This document shows positions 7,666-17,142 of a stretch of 64,000 nucleotides of DNA, piece by piece. The notes under the pieces are model-generated. The model did no database searches, was not told the origin of the DNA, and was given only the letters and a program-made list of their open reading frames with translations. A program made the translations under genes and the position numbers. Every line of letters begins with the position of its first letter. Position 1 is the first letter of the stretch. The stretch covers positions 1 to 64,000 of the forward strand of contig CAIPDV010000074.1 of NCBI GenBank assembly GCA_903863935.1, written 5' to 3'. The DNA is from an uncultured Bacteroidota bacterium. Lineage in GTDB: Bacteria > Bacteroidota > Bacteroidia > JABEUT01.

Positions 7666-9558
7666 TTAATTTATTACTGTTTTAACAACCCTTTGGAAAT
7701 TCATTCTTCCAATCCTTACAAAGTATACACCTTTGGGAAGTGTGGTCACATCTATTTTAGTTTCGAACATATTCGCCGCTGGGGTTATATGTTGTGATGA
7801 CAGTTGCCTTCCGGAAACGTCAAACAAATCTACTGCAAGGCTATTATTTCCGGGTAATCCGGTGGCTTTTACATTCAAAAAGTTACCTGACTGATATACT
7901 TTAACATTAGTTTGGTCCTGGACATCATCAATTCCCAATCCTGTAGCCAGTTTAAACGAAAATATACGTGTATCCTGGTTCGTGTTGGAACTTGAACCAT
8001 ATTGATTTGTGCACCAAAATGTATAACCATCCGCAGGGTCAAGATCAAGTTGGGAATAATCGCCCCAACGTCCAAAGGTTCCGCTCAGCGTTACAGTTCC
8101 TAAAGCTGCTGTTTGTTCAGGAAAGGTCATTTGTCCCGCAGGGTCGGTTGAAAGCCTGCCGGTATAACGGATTCCCGGATAAAGGCTAACACTGTCAGCA
8201 ACGCAATATGCGAGTGCAATATTACCATTGTAATCCTGGCAGATAGCACCATTCCAGCGGCTCACTCCATCGTTAGGTCCATAAGTGCCCTGTTGATAAA
8301 GGCTCCAGACTTTGGTTGTGTCATTTTGCCTCAATTCATACCAGCGTATTCCCGCAACCATTCCACCAAGGTTTACAGTGTTACTCATTACAACAGAATT
8401 ATACCCTGTGAATTTTACATAGGGAACTCTGTAATTGAATGTACCATCCAGTGCATCTACGGCATGTGGCAGACCCGGTTGCGAAATATCGGTTGTATTA
8501 CCATTACTGAAATATGCGTTGAAAGTTGATACGGCAAAGGAATCAGCACGCGTTACAGTTAATGTTTTAGCCGTAGTATCAAATACCAGTTTGTCCATTA
8601 CAACCTTATTATCAAATCCTCCGGATGCTATGTTTTCAAAATAAACCAGGTATTCAGGGGTTCCGAAAGGAGGAAGAGCACTCGCATCGCAGTCCAGCGT
8701 TTTAGGAGATGCAAAAAGACTGTTATTTCCACCAACAAAGTTAGGATTAAGAGGTAAATTAGCAAGCACCATTCCTGCACTTGGGTCCCCCTTCAGCATT
8801 CTGTTCCTTTCAAGCACTGCAACTTGTTGTGGTACATTCGGGTTAAATGAACCAAATCCCTGGAAGGTGATATAATAGCCATCACTCCAAATAGAATACT
8901 TGGGATAATCTGGATCGGTATTTCCCATACTGAATTCCCATACGTAATAGGCTCCGGTCGGGTCGCTTGTTTTTGAAACAGCAACACAAAACTGGTAGGG
9001 GGTATTGGTTATCTGAAACTCAGAGATAAACCAACGGTGGGCAAACTTATCATATAAGGCAACCGGATCTCCATCTTGCGGATTTCCCGGCCATAAACCG
9101 CCAAGGTTAGCATTTGGAATTAAGCTGGCACCCGTCTTGGTAAAGATAGAATAGTTCACATTTATTACCTGCACATAGTCACTGTCACCTACAGCCCCAT
9201 TTGGGTCGCCCGGATCCCATACGGTGGTAGTGCCCTGAAAGTTTACGAGAGGTGCAATATTACCTACCCGCGTACCAGGTTGTGATTGCCGTACCGGATC
9301 AGAATAATCGTAGGTGGGTTTGAAATTCGCATCGTGGGGCCTTGCCTTTTTTCTAACCTTATCGGCGGCTTCCTCATTATGAGTCTTATCAACCGGAATA
9401 GCCGGATAGAGTTTAGCTAGTTCGCTTAAAGGTTTTGTTTCGTAAAATTTTGTGCAATGAACGTAAGTTGAACTGCTGCCTACGGGTACTATACTTTGGG
9501 CAGTTAAAATCATAGGTGCACAAAATGCTGCCAATGATAATAGGGTACTTGGTTTCAT
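7666..9558 (-). CDS. Large secreted protein with T9SS type A sorting domain
   Basis: 630 residues. The signal peptide MKPSTLLSLAAFCAPMILTA is followed by QS. The frame is open to 9612, but codon 1 there is TTG and the signal peptide begins at ATG 9558. The middle is beta-rich, with repeated VYFENIASGG- and WGDYSQLDLDP-type segments (WSDGYYITF, FGRWGDYSQLDLDPADG) typical of predicted propeller-like secreted proteins. The last 80 residues have VKVYQSGNFLNVKA, LFDVSGRQL and LPKGVYFVRI, the conserved strands of the T9SS C-terminal sorting domain. Enzymatic function is not apparent. Confidence 0.8.
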   Translation of the reverse strand: MKPSTLLSLAAFCAPMILTAQSIVPVGSSSTYVHCTKFYETKPLSELAKLYPAIPVDKTHNEEAADKVRKKARPHDANFKPTYDYSDPVRQSQPGTRVGNIAPLVNFQGTTTVWDPGDPNGAVGDSDYVQVINVNYSIFTKTGASLIPNANLGGLWPGNPQDGDPVALYDKFAHRWFISEFQITNTPYQFCVAVSKTSDPTGAYYVWEFSMGNTDPDYPKYSIWSDGYYITFQGFGSFNPNVPQQVAVLERNRMLKGDPSAGMVLANLPLNPNFVGGNNSLFASPKTLDCDASALPPFGTPEYLVYFENIASGGFDNKVVMDKLVFDTTAKTLTVTRADSFAVSTFNAYFSNGNTTDISQPGLPHAVDALDGTFNYRVPYVKFTGYNSVVMSNTVNLGGMVAGIRWYELRQNDTTKVWSLYQQGTYGPNDGVSRWNGAICQDYNGNIALAYCVADSVSLYPGIRYTGRLSTDPAGQMTFPEQTAALGTVTLSGTFGRWGDYSQLDLDPADGYTFWCTNQYGSSSNTNQDTRIFSFKLATGLGIDDVQDQTNVKVYQSGNFLNVKATGLPGNNSLAVDLFDVSGRQLSSQHITPAANMFETKIDVTTLPKGVYFVRIGRMNFQRVVKTVIN

Positions 9559-9656
9559 AGGAATGATTGGTGTTGGTATGTTGGTAACCGGAAAAAGTAC
9601 GTAATTCAGCAATACCGCTACATTGGTCAGCTTTAATCGCGCTATTCAGCAATATA

Positions 9657-10538
9657 TCAATACGGAGAAAACTCTACATCATGCTTAACTACCGGAACGA
9701 TACTCATTACTGGAATATCTGAGTTGTTAATAATTCCTTGTGCTGTTGAACCGATAAAGAGCGGAGTCATTTCCAATTCCTGTTGGGTCATTATCATGAT
9801 CAGATCTGCATCCACTTTATTTGAATAGTCCACAATTGCATGTGAAAGTGTTTCGTGTCCTTTAATTGCCTTTATCATTTCGGCACTGCATTTCACATCC
9901 GCTTTTTTAATAAAGTTCTTAACCTGTTCCATTTGCCTGGTAAGTCTGTTTACAACAAACTCATCCAGCGTGAACAATACTGATACCACACGGATAGTTG
10001 CGCCATACAATTTTCCAATTTCAATAGCACTGTTAACCTTTTCACGTGATTCTTTTGTAAGATCGATCGGGAGAACAATATTCTTGCATCCTTCCCGTGG
10101 GTGCTTGCCTTTAATTGTAACAACAGGGCATTTTGCTTCTTTTACAACCCTAAGTGCATTCGAACCAATGAAACGTTTCTTTAACCCAACTGTACCATGG
10201 GTTCCCATAATGATCATCTTGGCATGAACCATATCGGCTACTTCAAGAATTTTATCGTAGATATGACCTTTTGCAATTAATGTATTTACTTTAATGCCGT
10301 GCTTTTTAGTTACATCTGCCCCTACTTCTTCAAGCTTGGCATTGATGTCCTTTTTCATTTGTTCCTCATCAACCGGTTTGTGAAAAAGTCTGTTCATAGA
10401 ACTGCCTTCATCAATTACGTATAGCAGTGTTAATTCAGCATTATAAAAGCGGGCCAGGTTATAAGATTGGTCAAGGGCAATTAATGCCTGGTCGGAAAAA
10501 TCAATTGGGATTAGAATTTGATTTACAGTTGAATTCAT
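9657..10538 (-). CDS. Tandem universal stress protein (UspA family)
   Basis: 293 residues with two Usp domains in tandem (about 1-145 and 150-280). The first carries the ATP-binding signature GTHGTVGLKKRFIGSNALRV, with Gly-x2-Gly-x9-Gly-Ser. The second has a degenerate version around FIGSTAQGIINNSDIPVM, lacking the first glycines. Two-domain Usp proteins are cytosolic nucleotide-binding proteins induced by starvation or stress; the exact target is unknown. It has its own -7 box and is separated from the upstream T9SS operon by a terminator. Confidence 0.9.
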   Translation of the reverse strand: MNSTVNQILIPIDFSDQALIALDQSYNLARFYNAELTLLYVIDEGSSMNRLFHKPVDEEQMKKDINAKLEEVGADVTKKHGIKVNTLIAKGHIYDKILEVADMVHAKMIIMGTHGTVGLKKRFIGSNALRVVKEAKCPVVTIKGKHPREGCKNIVLPIDLTKESREKVNSAIEIGKLYGATIRVVSVLFTLDEFVVNRLTRQMEQVKNFIKKADVKCSAEMIKAIKGHETLSHAIVDYSNKVDADLIMIMTQQELEMTPLFIGSTAQGIINNSDIPVMSIVPVVKHDVEFSPY

Positions 10539-10581
10539 ATAAAACGTTTCAGTTTAGATTGTTTAAGTTAGTATTACCTCG

Positions 10582-10589
10582 CAAAAATA
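10582..10589 (-). promoter_or_regulatory. -7 box TATTTTTG for the Usp gene
   Basis: Lies between the terminator of the upstream operon (10592-10629) and ATG 10538. Confidence 0.5.
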
Positions 10590-10591
10590 GT

Positions 10592-10629
10592 AAAATACCG
10601 CTAAAAGTCGAAACCCTTAGCGGTATTTT
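10592..10629 (-). terminator. Terminator of the PKD/T9SS operon
   Basis: Perfect 13-bp arms, AAAATACCGCTAA at 10592-10604 and its complement at 10617-10629, with a 12-nt loop. It starts 2 nt after the stop codon of the 10632 gene. The stem ends are A/T only, giving a short U-run. Confidence 0.8.
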
Positions 10630-10631
10630 GA

Positions 10632-13600
10632 TTAGCGAATCAACGCAACATTACCTTTTTTGGTAAGTGTTTTACCTCCGGTTGTTATACCTGTTACATA
10701 GTAAACATAAGTACCCGGATTCATTGGCTGGCCTGCATTGTTGAAGGTTCCGTCCCATCCTGTTTTCAGGTCTTTGCTTTCGAATACTTTATTTCCCCAA
10801 CGGTCATATACAATGAAATCGAAACTATTATTTGTAAGACATTCGCTTCTTACATACAATACAATGTTTTGCTTATTCGGATTTCCAGGAGAGAAGGCAT
10901 TCGGAACAAACAGACCACAGTTAGGAATAACATCTACGGTTACAGTATCACTCACATAGCAACCATTAGCATCTTTAATGGTAACTGTATAGGTTGTAGT
11001 TACAGAAGGAGTTGCATTAATAGAAGGACAAGTATCGCAAGCTAATCCTGTTGATGGTGCCCAAACGTATGAACTGCCACCACCTGCCAGTAAAGTAACA
11101 CTTGCACCTTCCGGTATTGATGTGGCTGAACTTACCGATCCTGTTGTATTAAGCACACCTACCGAGACCGTATTGGTATCCTTACAACCATCCAATGCGG
11201 TACCAGTTACAGTATAGGTTTGGTTAGCGGTTACCACTGCTTTCACAATGGAATCGGTATTATTAACCAAGCCTGTGTTTGGTAACCATATATAGGTATG
11301 CGCACCTGAAGCCTTCAGTGTTGTTGTATCACCGAAGCATACTGTTGTATCCTGTTTAACAAGCACTTTTGGTGACGCAAGAACAGTCAATCTAACCGTA
11401 TCATTAAGCGAACATCCCTGGTTGGAAACCTTTACCCAATAGGCAGTATCTCTAACTGGAGCCACTGTGATAGATGTTTTATTAGAACCAGTACTCCATT
11501 TATAAGAAGTACCACCTGAAACCTTAAGTGTATCTACCACACCGGCACAGAATGTGTTTGAAGGGCTTGAAACAATAACAGGAACAGGAGGCTTAATTAC
11601 ATGTACAGTCCATGTTTGATTACGGGAGTAACATGGATTGATAGCAAGCACAGTAAACGTAAATACTCCAACAGAATCAAACCGGATCTTAAGAACATTA
11701 TTTGAAGTATCAGCATGAACCTTAGGTGGAAGACTCCAGATGTAGTTCGTGTTATTTGCAAATGGAATCGAATACTGTCCGGTATCACCAAGACATAAAT
11801 AGGTTGGGCCGGTTTTATTAATATTCGGTTCACCTATTACTATAATGGTATCCGATAAAGTAGCCATATTTCCAAGACAACCATTATTATTCTCCTGGCA
11901 GGTTACTATCAAGGTATCGCCGGTAGAATTATAGAATGACAGATATGGATAGGTCCAGTTATTAAATGGTTGCCTTCCATGTGTTTTATCAGTTACCCAC
12001 CATGAATAAGTCGAATTATATGGAGGGTTACCATCATTCGGATTAGCATTCACATTGATGTTAGAACCGGTACAATATGGTCCGGTTGACGATACGGTTA
12101 AATACATGCTATCAGCAGGCTCTCCAATGGTAAGGTGAACCAAAGTTCCCAACGAACTGTCAGAGAAACTAGAACTGTCAGCTATTACCCTTATGTAATA
12201 AACTCCCGGGTTAATACCGTTTGCAAATAGCGTATCAGGACATGGTACGTGGATATACATTTTTCCTGAAGTAGTATCATATACTGCACCCAGTAAACCT
12301 GTATTAATTGCTCCGAAACTTGGAGGATAGTTCACAAACTGAATCAGCTGAACCTCGAACTTATTTCCTTTGGCATATTTGGCAATCGAGTCGTATTTAT
12401 GAATATCATAAATAATTGAATCGTGCCAACCCTTAGGTTCTTTTCTGCATGATTCAAGACAGGCCTGAAGCGTTTGGCTTGTATTGGAATCTGTAACGAT
12501 ATCACAATGCTGTATACAGAATGGCCCCCACATGGTAGATGGCCTGTTTCCGGTATTGCAAACCACCCGCACATAATAACGGCATCCGGCAGGAACAGTA
12601 TACGGTATGGTACTTACGATATCTCCCGGAGGGTAAGGGTAAGCAACATTACTTACAAGATGACCAATAGTATCAATCGTGGCAGTATTTCCTATTGAGT
12701 CAATCAACTGGCAGAAATAGACATTATAGATATCATAAATTCCAACTGAAAAGAAAGGAACATCGATTACGCTACCTGCACAGACTGCATTCGTATCAAG
12801 CGTTGCAGGAGGCTGAAGGGTTGTGATTGTTCCAGGGCAGGTATCAAATGGGAAGCAAACAGAATCAGTAAAAGAAAGGTAAGGATAAACAGTCCTTACC
12901 AATTTAAATTTATAACAATGTCCTACTGTTGTAAAACTGTTTGGATAGGTTAAATACCAGTAGTTGTTAATGTCGTTATAGTAAGACGGTCCTACATACC
13001 CATACCATGCATACAAACCAGGGAACTGGCCATTACCATTGGACATATATACATCCCAGATGGCATCGCAGGTACTGTCACTCAACGTTGCACCGAAATA
13101 CACATACTCACTTCCACCTAAGCAGCTATCATCTAAAATAGTCTGGAAGGTACATTTAATAGGGTGGTTAATACTATCGTAGGTTGCATAAATTGAAATA
13201 TCATCAAGACCCAATGCAGAGGTATCTTTTCCTGAACCATTGTTATTCTTCCATAAGAATCCGAAACGAAGGTCTTCAACGTTATCGTATGCTGAGCTTG
13301 GAGCTGGTGTAGCATATTGCCATTTATAGCGATATCTTAAGGTATCTCCGGTAGGTGTCCATGCACCGCCGTTTATGCTATATACCAGCACCCCGTATGC
13401 TGTTGGTGAACCCTGGCAGAGATAGAAAAAGTTAAGGTGTATATTGGTTAATGATTTGGTACAAACCCCCGTTGTCATGTGTGCAAAAGCGTAGGATGAA
13501 TCCTTCGGATTGTATGCGTCATTCACTTTGGTAGAAGCACTGTCAAAAATATGCAAATACTTGCCATAAGGGGCATACGAAATAGTACCGCCAAAGGTAC

Positions 13601-13820
13601 TGTCTTCATTCAAGGTATTCGGAACCCCTACTCCACCGGTATATATTTTATTTACAATCCACTTGTTATTGCCAAAAGTCTTTTTGGCTTTAACAGAGTC
13701 ATTAATGGTGAATGTATTGGTAGAGCCTTCAAAATTTTCGAAGTAAAGTTGATGCTGGCAATGCGCAGCAACCGAAATCACCATCGAAATTACGAAAAGC
13801 TGAATGTATTTTATTTTCAT
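10632..13820 (-). CDS. Giant PKD-like protein with T9SS type B sorting domain
   Basis: 1062 residues. Signal peptide MKIKYIQLFVISMVISVAAHC. An N-terminal concanavalin/jelly-roll-like region (LYFENFEG near 25, LGLDDISIYATYD near 205) resembles secreted adhesin modules. Several Ig/PKD-like repeats follow (YKWSTG, YIWLPNTGL, YVWAPSTGLACDTCPSI), with pairs of cysteines. The C-terminus VPNAFSPGNPNKQN, FIVYDRWGNKVFES, GWDGTFNNAGQPMNPGTYVY is the gliding-motility-associated (type B, CHU_C) sorting domain. It is likely exported by T9SS and held at the surface. It begins 18 nt after the similar 13839 gene, so the two form an operon. Confidence 0.9.
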   Translation of the reverse strand: MKIKYIQLFVISMVISVAAHCQHQLYFENFEGSTNTFTINDSVKAKKTFGNNKWIVNKIYTGGVGVPNTLNEDSTFGGTISYAPYGKYLHIFDSASTKVNDAYNPKDSSYAFAHMTTGVCTKSLTNIHLNFFYLCQGSPTAYGVLVYSINGGAWTPTGDTLRYRYKWQYATPAPSSAYDNVEDLRFGFLWKNNNGSGKDTSALGLDDISIYATYDSINHPIKCTFQTILDDSCLGGSEYVYFGATLSDSTCDAIWDVYMSNGNGQFPGLYAWYGYVGPSYYNDINNYWYLTYPNSFTTVGHCYKFKLVRTVYPYLSFTDSVCFPFDTCPGTITTLQPPATLDTNAVCAGSVIDVPFFSVGIYDIYNVYFCQLIDSIGNTATIDTIGHLVSNVAYPYPPGDIVSTIPYTVPAGCRYYVRVVCNTGNRPSTMWGPFCIQHCDIVTDSNTSQTLQACLESCRKEPKGWHDSIIYDIHKYDSIAKYAKGNKFEVQLIQFVNYPPSFGAINTGLLGAVYDTTSGKMYIHVPCPDTLFANGINPGVYYIRVIADSSSFSDSSLGTLVHLTIGEPADSMYLTVSSTGPYCTGSNINVNANPNDGNPPYNSTYSWWVTDKTHGRQPFNNWTYPYLSFYNSTGDTLIVTCQENNNGCLGNMATLSDTIIVIGEPNINKTGPTYLCLGDTGQYSIPFANNTNYIWSLPPKVHADTSNNVLKIRFDSVGVFTFTVLAINPCYSRNQTWTVHVIKPPVPVIVSSPSNTFCAGVVDTLKVSGGTSYKWSTGSNKTSITVAPVRDTAYWVKVSNQGCSLNDTVRLTVLASPKVLVKQDTTVCFGDTTTLKASGAHTYIWLPNTGLVNNTDSIVKAVVTANQTYTVTGTALDGCKDTNTVSVGVLNTTGSVSSATSIPEGASVTLLAGGGSSYVWAPSTGLACDTCPSINATPSVTTTYTVTIKDANGCYVSDTVTVDVIPNCGLFVPNAFSPGNPNKQNIVLYVRSECLTNNSFDFIVYDRWGNKVFESKDLKTGWDGTFNNAGQPMNPGTYVYYVTGITTGGKTLTKKGNVALIR

Positions 13821-13838
13821 GACAAAGGGATTTGTTTT

Positions 13839-16202
13839 TTATTTAATAATTTGAAAATATCCGTCGAATTTTTTTGCGTTTGGCAATACTAATACATAGT
13901 AGTAAACACCATCCACCTGACCGCCGCCATTCCAGTCGTTCTTATAGTTACTGGAAGTGTAAACTTGTTTACCCCAACGGTCGTAAATAGTTAATTTTGC
14001 ATTGTTATAGTACTGTAATCCATTGATCACAAAGAGATCATTTACGTTATCTCCGTTAGGGGTTATTACGTTCGGAATAATAATGTTCTCATCAAGCACT
14101 ATAATAGTGAACGGAATAATTTTTGAACAGCCTTCAGAGTCCGTTACATTTACGAAGTACGTGGTAGTAATGGTTGGGGTTGCCACTGGGTTTGGACAGG
14201 TAGCACAACTTAATCCGGTAACCGGAGTCCAGTTATAAGTTCCGCCGCCGGTAGCTGTAAGGGTTTCAGATTTTCCAAGATCCAATGTATCAATACCAGT
14301 AATGGTAGCATTCGGATATGGATTGATAACACCCTTTGCTGTTATGGTATCGGATAAACAACCATTGGCATTACCTATTATTTTATAGGTTACTTTCATA
14401 GGTAAGGTTGTTGATGTATCCGCAGTTGCATCTGAAATTGACAGCCCACTGCCGGAAGCATTATCACTACCTATCCAATTGTATGTAGTACCGGGAACAC
14501 AGGAGGTCATATTCAAAGTAACGGGCAAACCACTGCAAACAATAGAATCAACCGGTTTTGCTGAAATAACCGGCTTAGGTTTTAATGTTACCTGTTGTGC
14601 TTTCAAATTCTTAACTGTATCCCCGCAGGCATCAACCACGGTTGGTGGAGGTACTGTAATAGTAGTATCGGGGCTTAAACAAGTAAACGGACAATTTGCT
14701 CCCGGAATTTTAAGTTTCATTAAGGCTTTACCCGTAGAGGCGCAGCCTGAATATGCACCCACAATAGTATCTCTTACCGCCCAAGGGTGTGATACAGTAT
14801 ACGGTGGAACACCATCCAGCATGGTTGCATCCATGGTTAAAGTACAGTTATTTGAACATTGTGAAGATGGTATGTAAGACAAACTATTAACAGAATCAGT
14901 ATACCCGGCTACATAAGCAGAGAAAAAATATTGGAAGCCTGCATATTTACTCACCGAATACCAAATTGTTGAGCTGTCGCAACCAAACCCACCACGAAGA
15001 CGGGATAAGTGTGCTGCCAGGTAAAATGATTGAGGAGAACAAGAAGGTTTGTAGCAGCATGTCATAGGGTTATGAAGATCTTCATAAGGCTTTAAATAAC
15101 ATATCCCTCCAGTATCTACAATACATCCGAGAGTATCTGTCTTGGCGCATGGTGTACTTAAATAAAATACTCCATCACTTAAAGGTGTTGGCTGGCCTAC
15201 TACATTTGATACATAGGCATAATCTATTGTGAAATATGTAATAGTGATTTTAGGTGGGATGGTAACTAAAATGCTATCGGTGTGAAAGTTCGGATACAAA
15301 CAAGAAACTGTAGCCCCACCAGTCCAGTGGCTGGTTGCACCTACTACCAATGGATCTAGGGTAACCGGATATTGTGCAATCTTTAGCCATTCGTTAGGAA
15401 TTGTAGTAGTAAGAATATTCTTGCCATCTTTTACTTCAACACTGTATGTTGCATAGCCGTAGTGTTTCTTTGCATCGTAACATTCGGCCGCCATAAATTT
15501 AGATAAGAGTTTGCCATTAGCTGAAAGCAAAAGGTAATCCCCATTCCATCCGGTGGAAGTCATTGTACCACTATTTACATCTCTGATTAAGTAGGCTCCG
15601 TGCGGAACTTCTACTTCTTCAGCAACGGAAATTCCTCCATCCAAAGGTTTATCGAATATGTAATCGGTCTTAATTCCATCGGTTACAAAAGTCAGATCTT
15701 TATGCACCCCTTCCGTTAAATCCATCTTTACCTCATTTTTATCCATAGAAGCAATATGCTGGTCAAGAGGCATACCGTTAACGGTGCAGTTTTTATTAAA
15801 AGTAATTTCAGCATCACCACCAAGGTTTATGCCTGTGCTTCTATCGGAATGAAAATAACATGGATTAGGTTGTTTGTCGGCTACCCAACCTCTCTTATCA
15901 CTGCGGAGTGTATTATCTAAAGGCACTAATCTGCCATTGGCATCTTTATAATTGATCATAATGGTACTATACTGGATAACAACCTTGCCGTTTTTACCTT
16001 TCCAGGTTGAACTATAAAGAGTTCTTTGGGAAGGATCCTCAATCATATCCTTCAATAAATCCTTACCATTTTCATTTACCGGAGCATTTGGAAACTGAAC
16101 AGAATGAATAAGCGGATTTGCACTTTGTGCCCTCAAAATGCCTCCGGAAAGCAGTAACAGAAAAGCTACAGTGCAAGTAACAAGGGAATACTTATGTTTC
16201 AT
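13839..16202 (-). CDS. Secreted PKD-like protein with T9SS type B sorting domain
   Basis: 787 residues. Signal peptide MKHKYSLVTCTVAFLLLLSGGILRA. The N-terminal 280 residues are beta-rich with PVNENGKDLL, WKGKNGKVVIQYS, YLIRDVNSGTM and WLKIAQYPVTLDPLV; relatives precede adhesin repeats in other Bacteroidota. A cysteine-rich middle region follows (residues about 290-540), then one or two PKD/Ig-like units (YNWTPVTGLSCATCPNPVAT). The type B sorting domain ends the protein (IIPNVITPNGDNVNDLF, IYDRWGKQVYTS, WNGGGQVDGVYYYVL). First gene of the operon with 10632. Ligand unknown. Confidence 0.88.
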   Translation of the reverse strand: MKHKYSLVTCTVAFLLLLSGGILRAQSANPLIHSVQFPNAPVNENGKDLLKDMIEDPSQRTLYSSTWKGKNGKVVIQYSTIMINYKDANGRLVPLDNTLRSDKRGWVADKQPNPCYFHSDRSTGINLGGDAEITFNKNCTVNGMPLDQHIASMDKNEVKMDLTEGVHKDLTFVTDGIKTDYIFDKPLDGGISVAEEVEVPHGAYLIRDVNSGTMTSTGWNGDYLLLSANGKLLSKFMAAECYDAKKHYGYATYSVEVKDGKNILTTTIPNEWLKIAQYPVTLDPLVVGATSHWTGGATVSCLYPNFHTDSILVTIPPKITITYFTIDYAYVSNVVGQPTPLSDGVFYLSTPCAKTDTLGCIVDTGGICYLKPYEDLHNPMTCCYKPSCSPQSFYLAAHLSRLRGGFGCDSSTIWYSVSKYAGFQYFFSAYVAGYTDSVNSLSYIPSSQCSNNCTLTMDATMLDGVPPYTVSHPWAVRDTIVGAYSGCASTGKALMKLKIPGANCPFTCLSPDTTITVPPPTVVDACGDTVKNLKAQQVTLKPKPVISAKPVDSIVCSGLPVTLNMTSCVPGTTYNWIGSDNASGSGLSISDATADTSTTLPMKVTYKIIGNANGCLSDTITAKGVINPYPNATITGIDTLDLGKSETLTATGGGTYNWTPVTGLSCATCPNPVATPTITTTYFVNVTDSEGCSKIIPFTIIVLDENIIIPNVITPNGDNVNDLFVINGLQYYNNAKLTIYDRWGKQVYTSSNYKNDWNGGGQVDGVYYYVLVLPNAKKFDGYFQIIK

Positions 16203-16244
16203 GTAATAATAATTGTCTATCTTATCTAGCTCTATTTAAACAGA

Positions 16245-16252
16245 CAAATATA
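16245..16252 (-). promoter_or_regulatory. -7 box TATATTTG of the PKD/T9SS operon
   Basis: Located 42 nt upstream of ATG 16202 in an otherwise gene-free 190-nt gap. Confidence 0.5.
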
Positions 16253-16392
16253 TAATAATTTGACCCAAAAAAGGCCAATAAACGATTATTTTAAACCATT
16301 TTTTATTCAGGTCTGGTTTTCTGATGGTTTAATTAACCTAAAATCTCTATCTCCCCTAAGAAATGACAAAGGAAATACCAGAGCAATAGTTC

Positions 16393-17142
16393 TTACTTAA
16401 AAAATTGCCCTATTTTACTTATTGGTTTAATAAAAAGGGTAAAAAACGAAGGCTTAATATTATTTATTTTCCAGGCCTTACGGTCCTCCAGATTATTCTT
16501 TATCCGGTTAAAGATGGATTTATTGCTTGCACCTCCAATTCTCATCTTCACAAGCACATCCGGAACATAGCCAACCTTAATGCGATGTTTATGTATCATT
16601 CGAAGCATAAATTCATAATCAGATGCCTGATGTAACGTTAAATTATAGTCTCCATATTTATTGATACATTCTTTTTTTATAAAAAACGTGGGATGCGGAG
16701 GCATCCAACCCTTTCGGAATAAACCTTCCCGGTATTGCCCGGCAACCCAATGACGGGTGACCTTTTCAGGGTTTGCGCGATCAACATACTGAAGGTCTCC
16801 ATATACACAATCAACTCCTGATTTTTCAAATACGTTGACTACTTTCGATATTATCTCACTACTCACATAAAAATCATCAGCATGCAAAACACCAATAATA
16901 TCTCCCGAAGCCATTTTAATTCCTTTGTTTATGGCATCGTAAATACCTTCGTCTTTTTTGGAAACAGACCTTGAAATAATATCTTTGTGTTTATCAATAA
17001 CAGCAAGGGTTCCATCTGTCGAGGCTCCATCTACAATAATATATTCTATAGATGGATAGTTCTGCAACTGCACTGAAAGAATAGTGCTTTCCAGCGTATC
17101 CGCATTATTATAGCAAACTGTTATGATGGAAACTTTTTGCAC
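16393..17142 (-). CDS. Family 2 glycosyltransferase
   Basis: 249 residues with the GT-A fold. The nucleotide-sugar-binding start is VSIITVCYNNADTLESTI, followed by YIIVDGASTDGT, the EGIYDAINKGI helix, and the metal-binding motif HADD near residue 90. WMPPHPTFF and HQASDYEFMLRM match the WcaA/PGL group of inverting transferases. These act at the cytosolic face of the membrane on lipid-linked surface polysaccharide. The C-terminal basic tail may bind membrane. Its start abuts the stop of the preceding glycosyltransferase with no gap, so it is the last gene of the asnB operon. Donor and acceptor sugars cannot be read from sequence. Confidence 0.9.
   Translation of the reverse strand: MQKVSIITVCYNNADTLESTILSVQLQNYPSIEYIIVDGASTDGTLAVIDKHKDIISRSVSKKDEGIYDAINKGIKMASGDIIGVLHADDFYVSSEIISKVVNVFEKSGVDCVYGDLQYVDRANPEKVTRHWVAGQYREGLFRKGWMPPHPTFFIKKECINKYGDYNLTLHQASDYEFMLRMIHKHRIKVGYVPDVLVKMRIGGASNKSIFNRIKNNLEDRKAWKINNIKPSFFTLFIKPISKIGQFFK

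Noticed and set aside
16203-16392. Possible sRNA gene in the 190-nt gap before the T9SS operon
   Set aside because: Only a -7 box for the operon is visible; no terminator-like hairpin or second promoter.
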